Assembly: GCF_002483235.1 (NCBI RefSeq)
Contig: NZ_DLHN01000027.1
Location: forward strand, 140,724-204,723
DNA length: 64,000 nucleotides
Reading direction: 5' to 3'
From: Pedobacter glucosidilyticus
GTDB taxonomy: Bacteria > Bacteroidota > Bacteroidia > Sphingobacteriales > Sphingobacteriaceae
Numbering within the stretch: the first letter of the stretch is position 1; every line of letters starts with the position of its first letter. The notes under the pieces are model-generated. The model was not told the origin of the DNA, ran no database searches, and saw only the letters and a list, made by a program, of their open reading frames with translations. Below are positions 29,115-37,339 of this stretch, one piece after another. Both the position numbers and the translations under genes were made by a program.

Positions 29115-29639
29115 ATGAAAGCACATAATGGCATGAGGCCACATGATGTGGTGGTACTCTTGAAGATCATAGCTCTGCCAGGTGAAAATTGGCTTAAAAA
29201 AGACTTGTCATCTGGACTTTTTATCAGTCCTTCGGAAATCAGCGAATCGTTGAACAGGTCGATGATTGCCCGTTTGATTAGTCCCGATAAGCGAAAAGTT
29301 CAAAAGAATGCCCTCTTGAAATTTATCGAGAATGGCATTGGTTTTGTCTTCCCCGTAGAAATTGGTGCAATCGTTAGAGGAATGCCCACTGCGCATAGCT
29401 CCCCTTTACTCCAAGAATTATTTGTTTCCAAAACAGTTTATGTTTGGCCAGATCCACAAGGAAAATCAAAAGGCAAAGCGGTGGCACCGTTATATCCTAA
29501 TCAAGTAAAAGCCGCATTGGAAGACCAAAACCTATATCAAATGTTATCACTTGTTGATGCCATAAGAATTGGAAAGCCCCGAGAGTGTGAAAAAGCGCTA
29601 GAACTTTTAAGACAGTTATTTAATAGACAATATGCATGA
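29115..29639 (+). CDS. Uncharacterised protein with winged-helix-like N-terminus
   Basis: A 174-residue protein if started at the ATG at 29115. A TTG nine codons upstream is also in frame, but it overlaps the palindrome. Residues about 7-56 look like a MarR-type winged helix (GMRPHDVVVLLKIIA, then LFISPSEISESLNRSMIARL). The middle contains FVFPVEIGAIVRGMPTAHSSP and VWPDPQGKSKGKAVAPLYP, which I recognise only as a conserved Bacteroidota type of unknown function. The C-terminus is helical (LYQMLSLVDAIRIGKPRECE). No partner gene remains downstream; a restriction-related remnant converges on it. A regulator or antitoxin-like role is inference. Confidence 0.65.
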   Translation: MKAHNGMRPHDVVVLLKIIALPGENWLKKDLSSGLFISPSEISESLNRSMIARLISPDKRKVQKNALLKFIENGIGFVFPVEIGAIVRGMPTAHSSPLLQELFVSKTVYVWPDPQGKSKGKAVAPLYPNQVKAALEDQNLYQMLSLVDAIRIGKPRECEKALELLRQLFNRQYA

Positions 29640-29696
29640 AAACATAGTCCGCATTAAAGTGGTAACTGAGGCTTTAAAGGGATTCTATTTTATCGT

Positions 29697-29852
29697 TTAA
29701 TTAAAAATCAACTCACTCATGTGCTCAGCAAATTGCCTTAATTTGATGAGTGTTATGGTAGAATCAGTATGTAAGTTATACTCGGCAGATTGTGCCAAAT
29801 TGTACAATAACGGAAATTCATTTTCTAAAAACTCAAAATTAGATAGACCCAT
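29697..29852 (-). pseudogene. 51-codon remnant resembling the N-terminus of a type I restriction R subunit
   Basis: The ORF reads MGLSNFEFLENEFPLLYNLA and continues with AEYNLHTDSTITLIKLRQFAEHMSELIFN. The layout (FDFL..P.LY.LA..AE...DP...LIKLR.FAE...IF) is that of the DUF4145-like N-terminal region of HsdR-type proteins, which normally continue for several hundred residues into a nuclease and helicase. Here a TAA follows directly after LIFN and nothing similar follows on this strand. It is probably a decayed restriction gene, although a small free-standing protein cannot be excluded. It converges on the HTH gene. Confidence 0.5.
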
Positions 29853-30031
29853 TTTTATTCTTAGGTATTAAGCTTAGCCACTAAAATAGTATTTACATTT
29901 TAAATCAGCTCAATATTTTTAATTAGAACTAATGAAGTAGACATTTATAAAATGTATATAGCATTATTTAATCACTCCAATAACCAATTAAGAAATTCTA
30001 CTTCTATAGCTAAACTGGTTAAATACCCTAC

Positions 30032-30064
30032 TTAACAGGGTACTAACAGGGTGCTAACAGGGTC
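30032..30064. repeat. Three 11-bp tandem repeats (CTAACAGGGTN)
   Basis: Consecutive units TTAACAGGGTA, CTAACAGGGTG and CTAACAGGGTC lie at 30032, 30043 and 30054. The 11-bp period places each on the same DNA face. They are about 280 nt upstream of the GH2/discoidin gene. This is the only regular structure in the intergenic region 29853-30344. Confidence 0.6.
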
Positions 30065-30344
30065 ATTACTCGTTTTTAACAAGATAATTAACCCTATAAA
30101 GACCTTTTAATTTACTTGCTAGTATCGCATTATTACTCTGTTAATATTTGCTTTGTATCAACTTTATGTTGAGGTCTCAATCATTAAGGATAATCTTAAA
30201 AATAATATCATGATGTTTAACAGCTTGGTAAGCATGATTGAATAATCTAGTTTTTTGATTTAATTGTACATGTTAATAGTGTTCTTACATGGGTATATTT
30301 AACCCGCTCTAAGACATAAATTTCCAAGTATAGAACCATCAAAA

Positions 30345-33300
30345 ATGAAACTGCTTCTTTCACTTTCTTTATTCTGTATCATTAGCTCTTACGTTATAGC
30401 AAAAGAAAAATCTATTTCTCTTGCTGGTCAATGGAGATTTGAAATTGCAGATGCAACTTATCCGGCTTTTACCCAAACGTTAAAGGGGAAAATTCGTTTA
30501 CCAGGCACTATTGATGATGCCGGTATTGGACCAAAAAATACTGCAACAGCTACGCTTGAAGGACCTTACAGGAAGTTTAATTATACAGGACCAGTTTATT
30601 ATCAACGAGAGATTGAAATACCTGAAAATTGGAAAGGAAAGCGAATCAGCCTGTTTTTAGAACGTTGTCGTTGGACTACCAAGGTCTGGATTGATGATCA
30701 ATATTTAGGAACTCAGGAGAGTCTTGTAGCACCTCATACTTATGAATTTGGGACAAATATTAAACCTGGGAAACATAAACTCACCATCTGTGTAGATAAT
30801 ACGGTAAAGCTAGATCTTGGTCGTTTTGTTTCTGCACTTTTTGGTGGTACATGGGGCAATATGAATGGCATTATCGGCCGTATAGCATTAGATGCAACAC
30901 CACCAGTATGGATTCATAATATACAGGTTTATCCAAATATTGCTAAAAAAAATGCAGTGGTAAAAGTAGAGATTGGCAATGCAACAGGCAAGGCAGATAG
31001 TGGTGTAATGTATATCAATGGAAAAAACATTAAAGCCTATTGGGATACAAAAGGAGGGCAAGCCGAAGTAGAAATAGCTATGAGTACTGCAAAGCTATGG
31101 GATGAATTTACGCCAAATATGAGTAAGGTTACGGTGAAATTGGGTGGTGATGAACGCACTGTTCAATTTGGAATGCGAGAGTTTGCAATCAAAGAATCGC
31201 AATTTATTTTAAATGGCAGACCAATTTACTTGCGTGGTACTTTAGAATGTTCGATTTGGCCACTCACAGGATACCCACCAACTGATATTGGAGCCTGGAA
31301 GCGTATCTATAAAATCATGAAGTCTTACGGTCTCAATAGCATTCGTTTTCATTCTTGGACACCACCTGAAGCAGCATTTATTGCAGCAGATCAGGAGGGC
31401 ATCATCGTACAAACAGAAGCCCCACAAGCCAATGTAGCAGCAGGTCAGGATCCTGCAAGAGATAAATTCATTGAAGCAGAGTTAAAACGTATTGTTGATA
31501 CCTATGGCAATCATCCATCCTTTTGTTTAATGACACCAGGGAATGAATATGGTGGCAAAGATGAGGTATTATCACGATGGGTTCAGATGCTTATAACGCA
31601 TGATTCTCGTCATGTTTACTCCTCTCCTTCTAATGCACAAAAGACTCAAAATCGTCAGTTTACGGTAACCGTTGGCGGCCGAGGGATATTTGGGCCTGGT
31701 ACTTTTCGAGATTTAAGGAATGCTGTGGTTAAAGAGAAAATTCCAATAATAGGCCATGAAATTGGAGAATGGATGTATTATCCTGATTTTAAAGAAATAA
31801 AAAAATGGAATGGAGTGATGGAGTTGAAGAATTATGAAATGATTCGTGATGACCTCAATAAAAAAAATCTTCTTGACCAAGCACCAAAATATGTAGAAGC
31901 AAGCGGGAAATTTTCTACCTTATTGTATAAAGAAGAAATTGAAGTGCATTTGCGTACTCCGGGATATGGAGGATTTCAACTGTTAGATTTACATGATTAT
32001 CCAACTCAAGGAACAGCATTGGTGGGGCCTCTTGATGCTTTTTGGAAATCTAAAGGCTTTGTTACGCCTAAAAAGTTTCGTGAATATTGTTCTAGTACTG
32101 TCCCGCTATTACGTATGCCTAAACGAACTTATACGCAAGATGAATCTTTTAATGCAAGTATTGATGTGGCACATTACGGTTCTACAGATTTATCAAAAGC
32201 ACAAGTTCATTGGAAGATAAAAGATGAGCGAGGACATTTGATAGATGAGGGAAATCTTAAATCTGATGTTTTACCAACTGGAAAATTAAGTTCTATAGGA
32301 AATATTCAAGCATCATTGCTTAGTGCAAAAGCTCCTTGTAAGCTTACGGTAACTGTATCATTAACAAATGGAGCAAAAGCAATTAACAGTTGGGATATTT
32401 GGGTATATCCAACAAAAGTTGTAACCGAAGCACCATCAACCGTAACGGTATGTAACAGATGGGATATTGCCAAAAAAATGCTTGAAAGTGGCAAAAAAGT
32501 AGTGTTTTTTTCGCATCATACTTATACCAAATCCTCTATGCCTGGTAGGTTTTTACCCGTTTTTTGGAGTCCGATATGGTTTCCTACGCAAAGGCCAAAT
32601 ACAATGGGCTTATTGTGTAATCCGGATGAACCGTTTTTTGCAAAGTTTCCAACTGAAAATCACAGCAATTGGCAATGGTTTAACCTTATGGAGCATGCTC
32701 GTTTTTTCAATTTAGATAGTACTCCAGCCGCTTATCGTCCAATAATTCAGGTTATTGATAATTTTAAAAGAAACCATAAACTCGGAGTTGTTTTTGAAGC
32801 TACAGTTGGTAAGGGTAAGCTTTTAGTTTGTGGTTTTGATCCAACGGCAGTACCTCAGGATGCTGCTTGTCGCCAATTTTTAAGCAATTTATACGATTAC
32901 GCCGGCTCTGATAAATTTGTACCCACGCAAGAGCTGAATTTAGAAATACTTGATAAGCTTTTTACACCTGAAATTGCCAGTATCAGTTCAGATAGTTTTG
33001 ATGCCGTTGGGAAAAGAGAAACCTTTAAACCAGAGAATGCTATTGACGGTGATCCGATAACTTCTTGGCAGAGTAAAGGCAAAGACCCTGTCTCTCCTTA
33101 TCCGCATGAACTTGTTTTAGAACTATACCATCCTACTAAACTAAAAGGACTTACTTGTCTTCCGGCAAGAGACCCTGAATATACCGGAGAAAAAGCAAGC
33201 TGGATTAAAGATTACGCCATATTTGTTAGTGATGATGGTAAAAAATGGGAAAAGTCTTTAGTTGAAGGTACCTTCAGTTATGATAATAAAATAAAGACGA

Positions 33301-33416
33301 TTCTTTTTCCAGAGCCTGTAGCAGTGAAGTTCTTAAAACTTGTTGCCTTAAATGGCTTTAACCCTAAAGATCCTAAAGCATCATTAGCAGAAATAACACT
33401 TATTAAAGCTGATTAA
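30345..33416 (+). CDS. Secreted GH2-family glycoside hydrolase with C-terminal discoidin-like domain
   Basis: A 1023-residue exported enzyme (signal peptide ending SSYVIA). The N-terminal jelly-roll (LAGQWRFEIADA; YYQREIEIPENWKGKRISLF) is the GH2 sugar-binding domain, followed by an immunoglobulin-like domain and a TIM barrel from about residue 280 (YLRGTLECSIWP; SIRFHSWTPPEAAF). The acid/base is probably Glu near 400 in MTPGNEYGG and the nucleophile Glu near 470 in IIGHEIGEW. Residues about 880-1020 resemble an F5/8 type C (discoidin) module (AIDGDPITSWQSKG; VKFLKLVALNGF). Exo-acting beta-glycosidase is the family expectation. It stands alone between the two PULs and has its own terminator. 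Confidence 0.85.
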   Translation: MKLLLSLSLFCIISSYVIAKEKSISLAGQWRFEIADATYPAFTQTLKGKIRLPGTIDDAGIGPKNTATATLEGPYRKFNYTGPVYYQREIEIPENWKGKRISLFLERCRWTTKVWIDDQYLGTQESLVAPHTYEFGTNIKPGKHKLTICVDNTVKLDLGRFVSALFGGTWGNMNGIIGRIALDATPPVWIHNIQVYPNIAKKNAVVKVEIGNATGKADSGVMYINGKNIKAYWDTKGGQAEVEIAMSTAKLWDEFTPNMSKVTVKLGGDERTVQFGMREFAIKESQFILNGRPIYLRGTLECSIWPLTGYPPTDIGAWKRIYKIMKSYGLNSIRFHSWTPPEAAFIAADQEGIIVQTEAPQANVAAGQDPARDKFIEAELKRIVDTYGNHPSFCLMTPGNEYGGKDEVLSRWVQMLITHDSRHVYSSPSNAQKTQNRQFTVTVGGRGIFGPGTFRDLRNAVVKEKIPIIGHEIGEWMYYPDFKEIKKWNGVMELKNYEMIRDDLNKKNLLDQAPKYVEASGKFSTLLYKEEIEVHLRTPGYGGFQLLDLHDYPTQGTALVGPLDAFWKSKGFVTPKKFREYCSSTVPLLRMPKRTYTQDESFNASIDVAHYGSTDLSKAQVHWKIKDERGHLIDEGNLKSDVLPTGKLSSIGNIQASLLSAKAPCKLTVTVSLTNGAKAINSWDIWVYPTKVVTEAPSTVTVCNRWDIAKKMLESGKKVVFFSHHTYTKSSMPGRFLPVFWSPIWFPTQRPNTMGLLCNPDEPFFAKFPTENHSNWQWFNLMEHARFFNLDSTPAAYRPIIQVIDNFKRNHKLGVVFEATVGKGKLLVCGFDPTAVPQDAACRQFLSNLYDYAGSDKFVPTQELNLEILDKLFTPEIASISSDSFDAVGKRETFKPENAIDGDPITSWQSKGKDPVSPYPHELVLELYHPTKLKGLTCLPARDPEYTGEKASWIKDYAIFVSDDGKKWEKSLVEGTFSYDNKIKTILFPEPVAVKFLKLVALNGFNPKDPKASLAEITLIKAD

Positions 33417-33453
33417 AAAATATTCTGTAGCAGATTACTGAATATTTTTTTTT
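33415..33453 (+). terminator. Rho-independent-type terminator after the GH2 gene
   Basis: AAAAAATATTC and GAATATTTTTT form an inverted repeat around a 14-nt loop, ending in a run of nine T. It begins directly at the GH2 stop codon. Confidence 0.65.
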
Positions 33454-33759
33454 AGAATAGATTTATTCAAAATCCGAATCAACATGCTGATGATAAATCA
33501 TCCTCTTGATTAAACAGTTCATGGAATTTTCGAAAATACCATCTTGATAGTTAAGCATTCAAGCCATCCACAATTTAAAAGAGGTTTAGCCTAAAAGCTT
33601 GATGGAAAAATACATCATCATACTTTTAAAGTTTATCTCATAGATCGGAGAAGAAGGTTCTATAGCCTATCTCGTCTAGCGATTTCGAACTAAAATATGT
33701 ATTTTCTTATCTACTAATACCCCCCTCATCAAGGCTATTACAAGCATTTTCTAAAAAGC

Positions 33760-33824
33760 TAGACTTTGGTACAATCAAAATAGACTCTAGTACAATGCTA
33801 AAGCTTATGTTTTATCTAACATTG
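33760..33824 (+). promoter_or_regulatory. Element A: candidate hybrid-regulator binding site upstream of the second PUL
   Basis: Two 16-nt direct repeats, TAGACTTTGGTACAAT (33760) and TAGACTCTAGTACAAT (33781), lie 21 bp apart. AGTACAAT (33789-33796) is followed 20 nt later by TAACATTG (33817-33824). The AGTACAAT-N20-TAAMATTG arrangement recurs at 45102 and 51633. Direct repeats two helical turns apart suit the AraC-type output domain of the regulator encoded at 40793. No other feature is seen in 33454-33759. Confidence 0.55.
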
Positions 33825-33866
33825 CTTTATAAACCAAATAAACCAATTATTAAAAATTTAAAACGA

Positions 33867-34154
33867 ATGAAAAGCGCACCTCATATTGTGATGAACGCAG
33901 ATTTTGGCGGTTCGCACATGACTACAAAGCTTATTTATATTAAACAGCGGCAACTTACTGGAGAAACTAGCATACATGAGGACTACGAAAATTTTAATTT
34001 AACCATACCTTATCTGTTTAATGATTATAAAGGTATCTCAAAAATTAAACGTATAGCCCAGTTTAACTCATTTCGCTGTTTAAATACGAAAAGAATGAAT
34101 TTGAGTTACCTCGAAAAAATTGAGTATAATAAACCTAATTATAAACCAAACTAA
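33867..34154 (+). pseudogene. Decayed copy of a ROK-family sugar kinase (N-terminal fragment)
   Basis: The 95-codon reading frame aligns to the intact ROK protein at 57764. SAPHIVMNADFGGSHMTTKL matches STSHIVMSADVGGSHITTAL, and DYKGISKIKRIAQFNSF matches DYEKGISKINNVSKFNSL. About 27 residues between these blocks are missing, and after residue 78 similarity stops, so the second half of the kinase (metal site and sugar-binding histidines) is absent. The N-terminal phosphate-binding loop is altered too (DVGGSH to DFGGSH). It cannot encode a kinase. It lies between element A and susC, so it is now effectively part of the susC leader. Confidence 0.75.
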
Positions 34155-34164
34155 ATTTAGAAGT

Positions 34165-37100
34165 ATGAATTTCTATGGTAGAAGCACTATACGTAAAAAG
34201 CAAAATTATACCTCCTTTAAAAGAAGTTTACCCATAGTGAAAATTACACTTACTTTAACCTTAGCAACCATCTTACAGGCTAGTGCCTCTGGATATGAAC
34301 AAGCTACTCTTTCTCATCAAACAGAGAACTTTAAGCAAGTACAAAAACAGGTGATGGTTACTGGTAAAGTTACAGATGTAAATGGGGATGCTTTACCTGG
34401 TGTAGTTATAAAAGTAAAAAACACTAATATTTCTTCACAAACTAATGTTGATGGCAAATACAGTATCAAAGCTGCCGATGAAAATGCTATCCTCGTTTTC
34501 TCTTATTTAGGATTTAAAACCACAGAAAGAAAAATAGGTAATCAATCCATTATCAACGTTCAGTTAAGTGAAAATTATACCAACCTAAATGAAGTAGTAG
34601 TTGTAGGATATGGAACACAAGCTAAAAGTGAAATCACAGGTTCTGCAAGTTCCATAAAGGCTGATCAAATTGATCAGTTTGCCGGAGGTTCTATCAATAC
34701 CAGTTTACAAGGTAAAATTGCAGGTTTACAAATCACAAACAATTCTGGCGAGCCTGGGGCTGGTGCCAACATTACCTTAAGAGGGGTTTCATCTATTAAT
34801 GGAGCAAGTCAGCCTTTATTTATTATTGATGGAATTCCTGTAAATAATGACACCTTTGAATCTTTAAATGATGGTGCCTCTTTTAGTCCTTTAAATGATA
34901 TCAATCCAGCAGATATTGCTTCTATTGAAGTGTTAAAAGATGCTGGAACCGCATCCATCTATGGTTCAAGAGCTTCTAACGGCGTTATATTAATTACTAC
35001 TAAAACGGGAACAAGCACTAAGCCAACAATTAATTTGGCATATAATAGCAGTTTTGTAGATATTTCCAGAAAGATAGGGATTCTTAATGCTACTCAATTC
35101 AGAAGCGCAAATTATGATGCTGCTATCAATGCTACTGGCTTGCCACCAACCCGTATTCCTTTATATGATTCTTTACATCCCTACTATCGTGATTCTTATG
35201 ATTATCAGGATATCATGTATCGCGAAACCTTTCAGCAAAAGCTAGATTTAAGTGTAAGTGGTACTTCTAAAGAGAAAAATGTAGATTATTTTATTAGTGC
35301 CGGTTACAGAGATTTAGCACCCATTGTTATTGAAACACAGTACAAACAGGTTTTCGGAAACGCCAAAGTAAATTATAACATCAGTAAATTTATTAAAGGC
35401 TCTACTAACTTTAATTTGTCAAACTATAATTATAACAGACAAGACAATAGTATTATTTTTAGGTATTTAGGAAGTTTCCCGGTGTATAGCCCTTATGATC
35501 CTATTACTGGAAGTATTATCCCTTTGTTTGAATCCTCTAGACCCAACCCTTTGGCGCAAGCTTTATACATGACCAATGATGTAAAAAGATGGCGTATTTT
35601 AGGTAAGCAAGAATTTACTGCTACTATTTTAAAAGGATTGGATTTTAGAACCAATATTTCCTTAGATTATAGTAATACAGAAAGTTTTTTCTACAACCCT
35701 CCTATTTTATCCACCAATTTATCAGCTCAATCCATTTTCAGCGACTATCGTCCTGAATTGAGATCTTCAATCGTAAATGAGAACACATTGACTTATAAAA
35801 AGACGTTTAAGAAAAAGCATAACCTTACTTTCTTGTTGGGCCAATCTTATCAAATTTTTAAAACCAATAGCACTTTTGTTAGAGGAATAGGAAATATCGA
35901 CAACCAAATTACTGCTATTAGCGGCTCGGCAAGTATTTCAACTTTTAACCAAAGTATGCAAGAGAACGTTCTGCTTTCTTATTTTACCAGAGCAAATTAT
36001 AACTATAAAAGTAAATACTTGTTTTCTTTCTTAATGAGAAGAGATGGTTCTTCGAGATTTGGAACTGCTAATCAAAACTCTTATTTCCCTTCTGTATCCG
36101 GAGGCTGGCGTTTTTCTGAAGAAAAATGGAGCAAAAAGTTAGGTTGGTTATATGATGGTAAATTAAGAGCGAGTTATGGTATCACTGGAAATCAAAATAT
36201 TGCTAATTATGCTTCAAAAGGCTCTTTAGGAAGAGCCGGCTCTTATTTGGGTGAAGTTTCTATTACCGCAGATGCCCTTGGAAATGCAGATTTGAGATGG
36301 GAAACCACCAAACAATTTGATATAGGTACGGATCTTTCTTTCTTTAAAGGACGATTAAATTTTACAGCAGATTACTACACCAAAAACAGTAACGATTTAT
36401 TATTTAACGTACAAATACCTACCCAAACAGGTTATAGCTTTATTCCGTTTAACTTCGGAAGTTTAAGTAATAAAGGTGTAGAGCTATCTGTAGACGGAGT
36501 AGTTATTGATAAAGCTTTTAAGTGGTCATCAACAATAACATTTGGTTTAAATAGAAATAAAGTTACTTCATTACCTGGTAATGAGGATTATAGACCAACT
36601 AATTTCAGTTTAGCTCGTGTTGGCGAAGCTGTTGGTGTTTTTTATGGCTTTAAAGCTTTAGGAATTTATGCCAGAGATGAAGACAATGTATATATAGATG
36701 CTAACGGACAGATTTCACAGTATAGAAGAGGCTCTGCAGATGGGGACATATATAAAGGTGGTGACGTTATTTTTGAAGACATCAATAATGATGGCATTAT
36801 TGATATTGATGACCAGCAAATTATAGGAAATCCAACACCTAAAGCATTTGGCGGATTTCAAAATACTTTTTCTTACAAGCGTTTCACACTAAACCTATTT
36901 ATCAATGCTGTTTTTGGTAACGATATCTTTAACGATTTAAACAGACGTTTAGATGGTAACCAATTTGACGTTAACTATTCTACTAAGCAATTAAGAAGAT
37001 GGAGACAACAAGGTGATGTAACAGATGTGCCAAGACTAGAACGAGGTGATCGTATGAGAAATTATTCGGTAAGTAGTTTGTTTGTAGAAGATGGCTCTTT

Positions 37101-37335
37101 TATCAGAGTTCAAAATGTGGCCTTAAGTTACAATTTACCTCCAAAGACCATAAAGAATATTGGATTAAACGCTGCTAATTTAGGTTTTAGTGTTCAAAAT
37201 CTATTCACTTTTGGTAGTTATACCGGCTATGACCCAGAGGTAAGTGCCGGAAACAACCCACTAGGGTTTGGTGTTGACAATGGTTCATTTCCTAGAACCA
37301 GATCTTATAACCTATCTCTAAACATTAAATTTTAA
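34165..37335 (+). CDS. SusC/RagA-family TonB-dependent outer-membrane transporter
   Basis: A 1056-residue protein from the ATG at 34165; a TTG 15 codons upstream is in frame but would overlap the ROK remnant. The signal segment IVKITLTLTLATILQASASG is followed by a CarboxypepD_reg-like domain (VTGKVTDVNGDALPGVVIKV), a plug (NLNEVVVVGYGTQ; VLKDAGTASIYGSRASNGVI) and a barrel ending in SLNIKF. First gene of susC-susD-fasciclin lipoprotein, with 4- and 9-nt spacings. It imports oligosaccharides of the second PUL. Confidence 0.95.
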   Translation: MNFYGRSTIRKKQNYTSFKRSLPIVKITLTLTLATILQASASGYEQATLSHQTENFKQVQKQVMVTGKVTDVNGDALPGVVIKVKNTNISSQTNVDGKYSIKAADENAILVFSYLGFKTTERKIGNQSIINVQLSENYTNLNEVVVVGYGTQAKSEITGSASSIKADQIDQFAGGSINTSLQGKIAGLQITNNSGEPGAGANITLRGVSSINGASQPLFIIDGIPVNNDTFESLNDGASFSPLNDINPADIASIEVLKDAGTASIYGSRASNGVILITTKTGTSTKPTINLAYNSSFVDISRKIGILNATQFRSANYDAAINATGLPPTRIPLYDSLHPYYRDSYDYQDIMYRETFQQKLDLSVSGTSKEKNVDYFISAGYRDLAPIVIETQYKQVFGNAKVNYNISKFIKGSTNFNLSNYNYNRQDNSIIFRYLGSFPVYSPYDPITGSIIPLFESSRPNPLAQALYMTNDVKRWRILGKQEFTATILKGLDFRTNISLDYSNTESFFYNPPILSTNLSAQSIFSDYRPELRSSIVNENTLTYKKTFKKKHNLTFLLGQSYQIFKTNSTFVRGIGNIDNQITAISGSASISTFNQSMQENVLLSYFTRANYNYKSKYLFSFLMRRDGSSRFGTANQNSYFPSVSGGWRFSEEKWSKKLGWLYDGKLRASYGITGNQNIANYASKGSLGRAGSYLGEVSITADALGNADLRWETTKQFDIGTDLSFFKGRLNFTADYYTKNSNDLLFNVQIPTQTGYSFIPFNFGSLSNKGVELSVDGVVIDKAFKWSSTITFGLNRNKVTSLPGNEDYRPTNFSLARVGEAVGVFYGFKALGIYARDEDNVYIDANGQISQYRRGSADGDIYKGGDVIFEDINNDGIIDIDDQQIIGNPTPKAFGGFQNTFSYKRFTLNLFINAVFGNDIFNDLNRRLDGNQFDVNYSTKQLRRWRQQGDVTDVPRLERGDRMRNYSVSSLFVEDGSFIRVQNVALSYNLPPKTIKNIGLNAANLGFSVQNLFTFGSYTGYDPEVSAGNNPLGFGVDNGSFPRTRSYNLSLNIKF

Positions 37336-37339
37336 TTAC

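Noticed and set aside
33826..33846. AAACC-like repeats before the second susC (AAACCAAATAAACC)
   Set aside because: The spacing is 9 nt, not 5, and no TAnnTTTG box precedes it, so it is not counted as a fifth ACCAR operator.
34120..34164. TTG-started extension of the second SusC protein
   Set aside because: It overlaps the ROK remnant and adds no signal-peptide feature; the ATG at 34165 is the better start.
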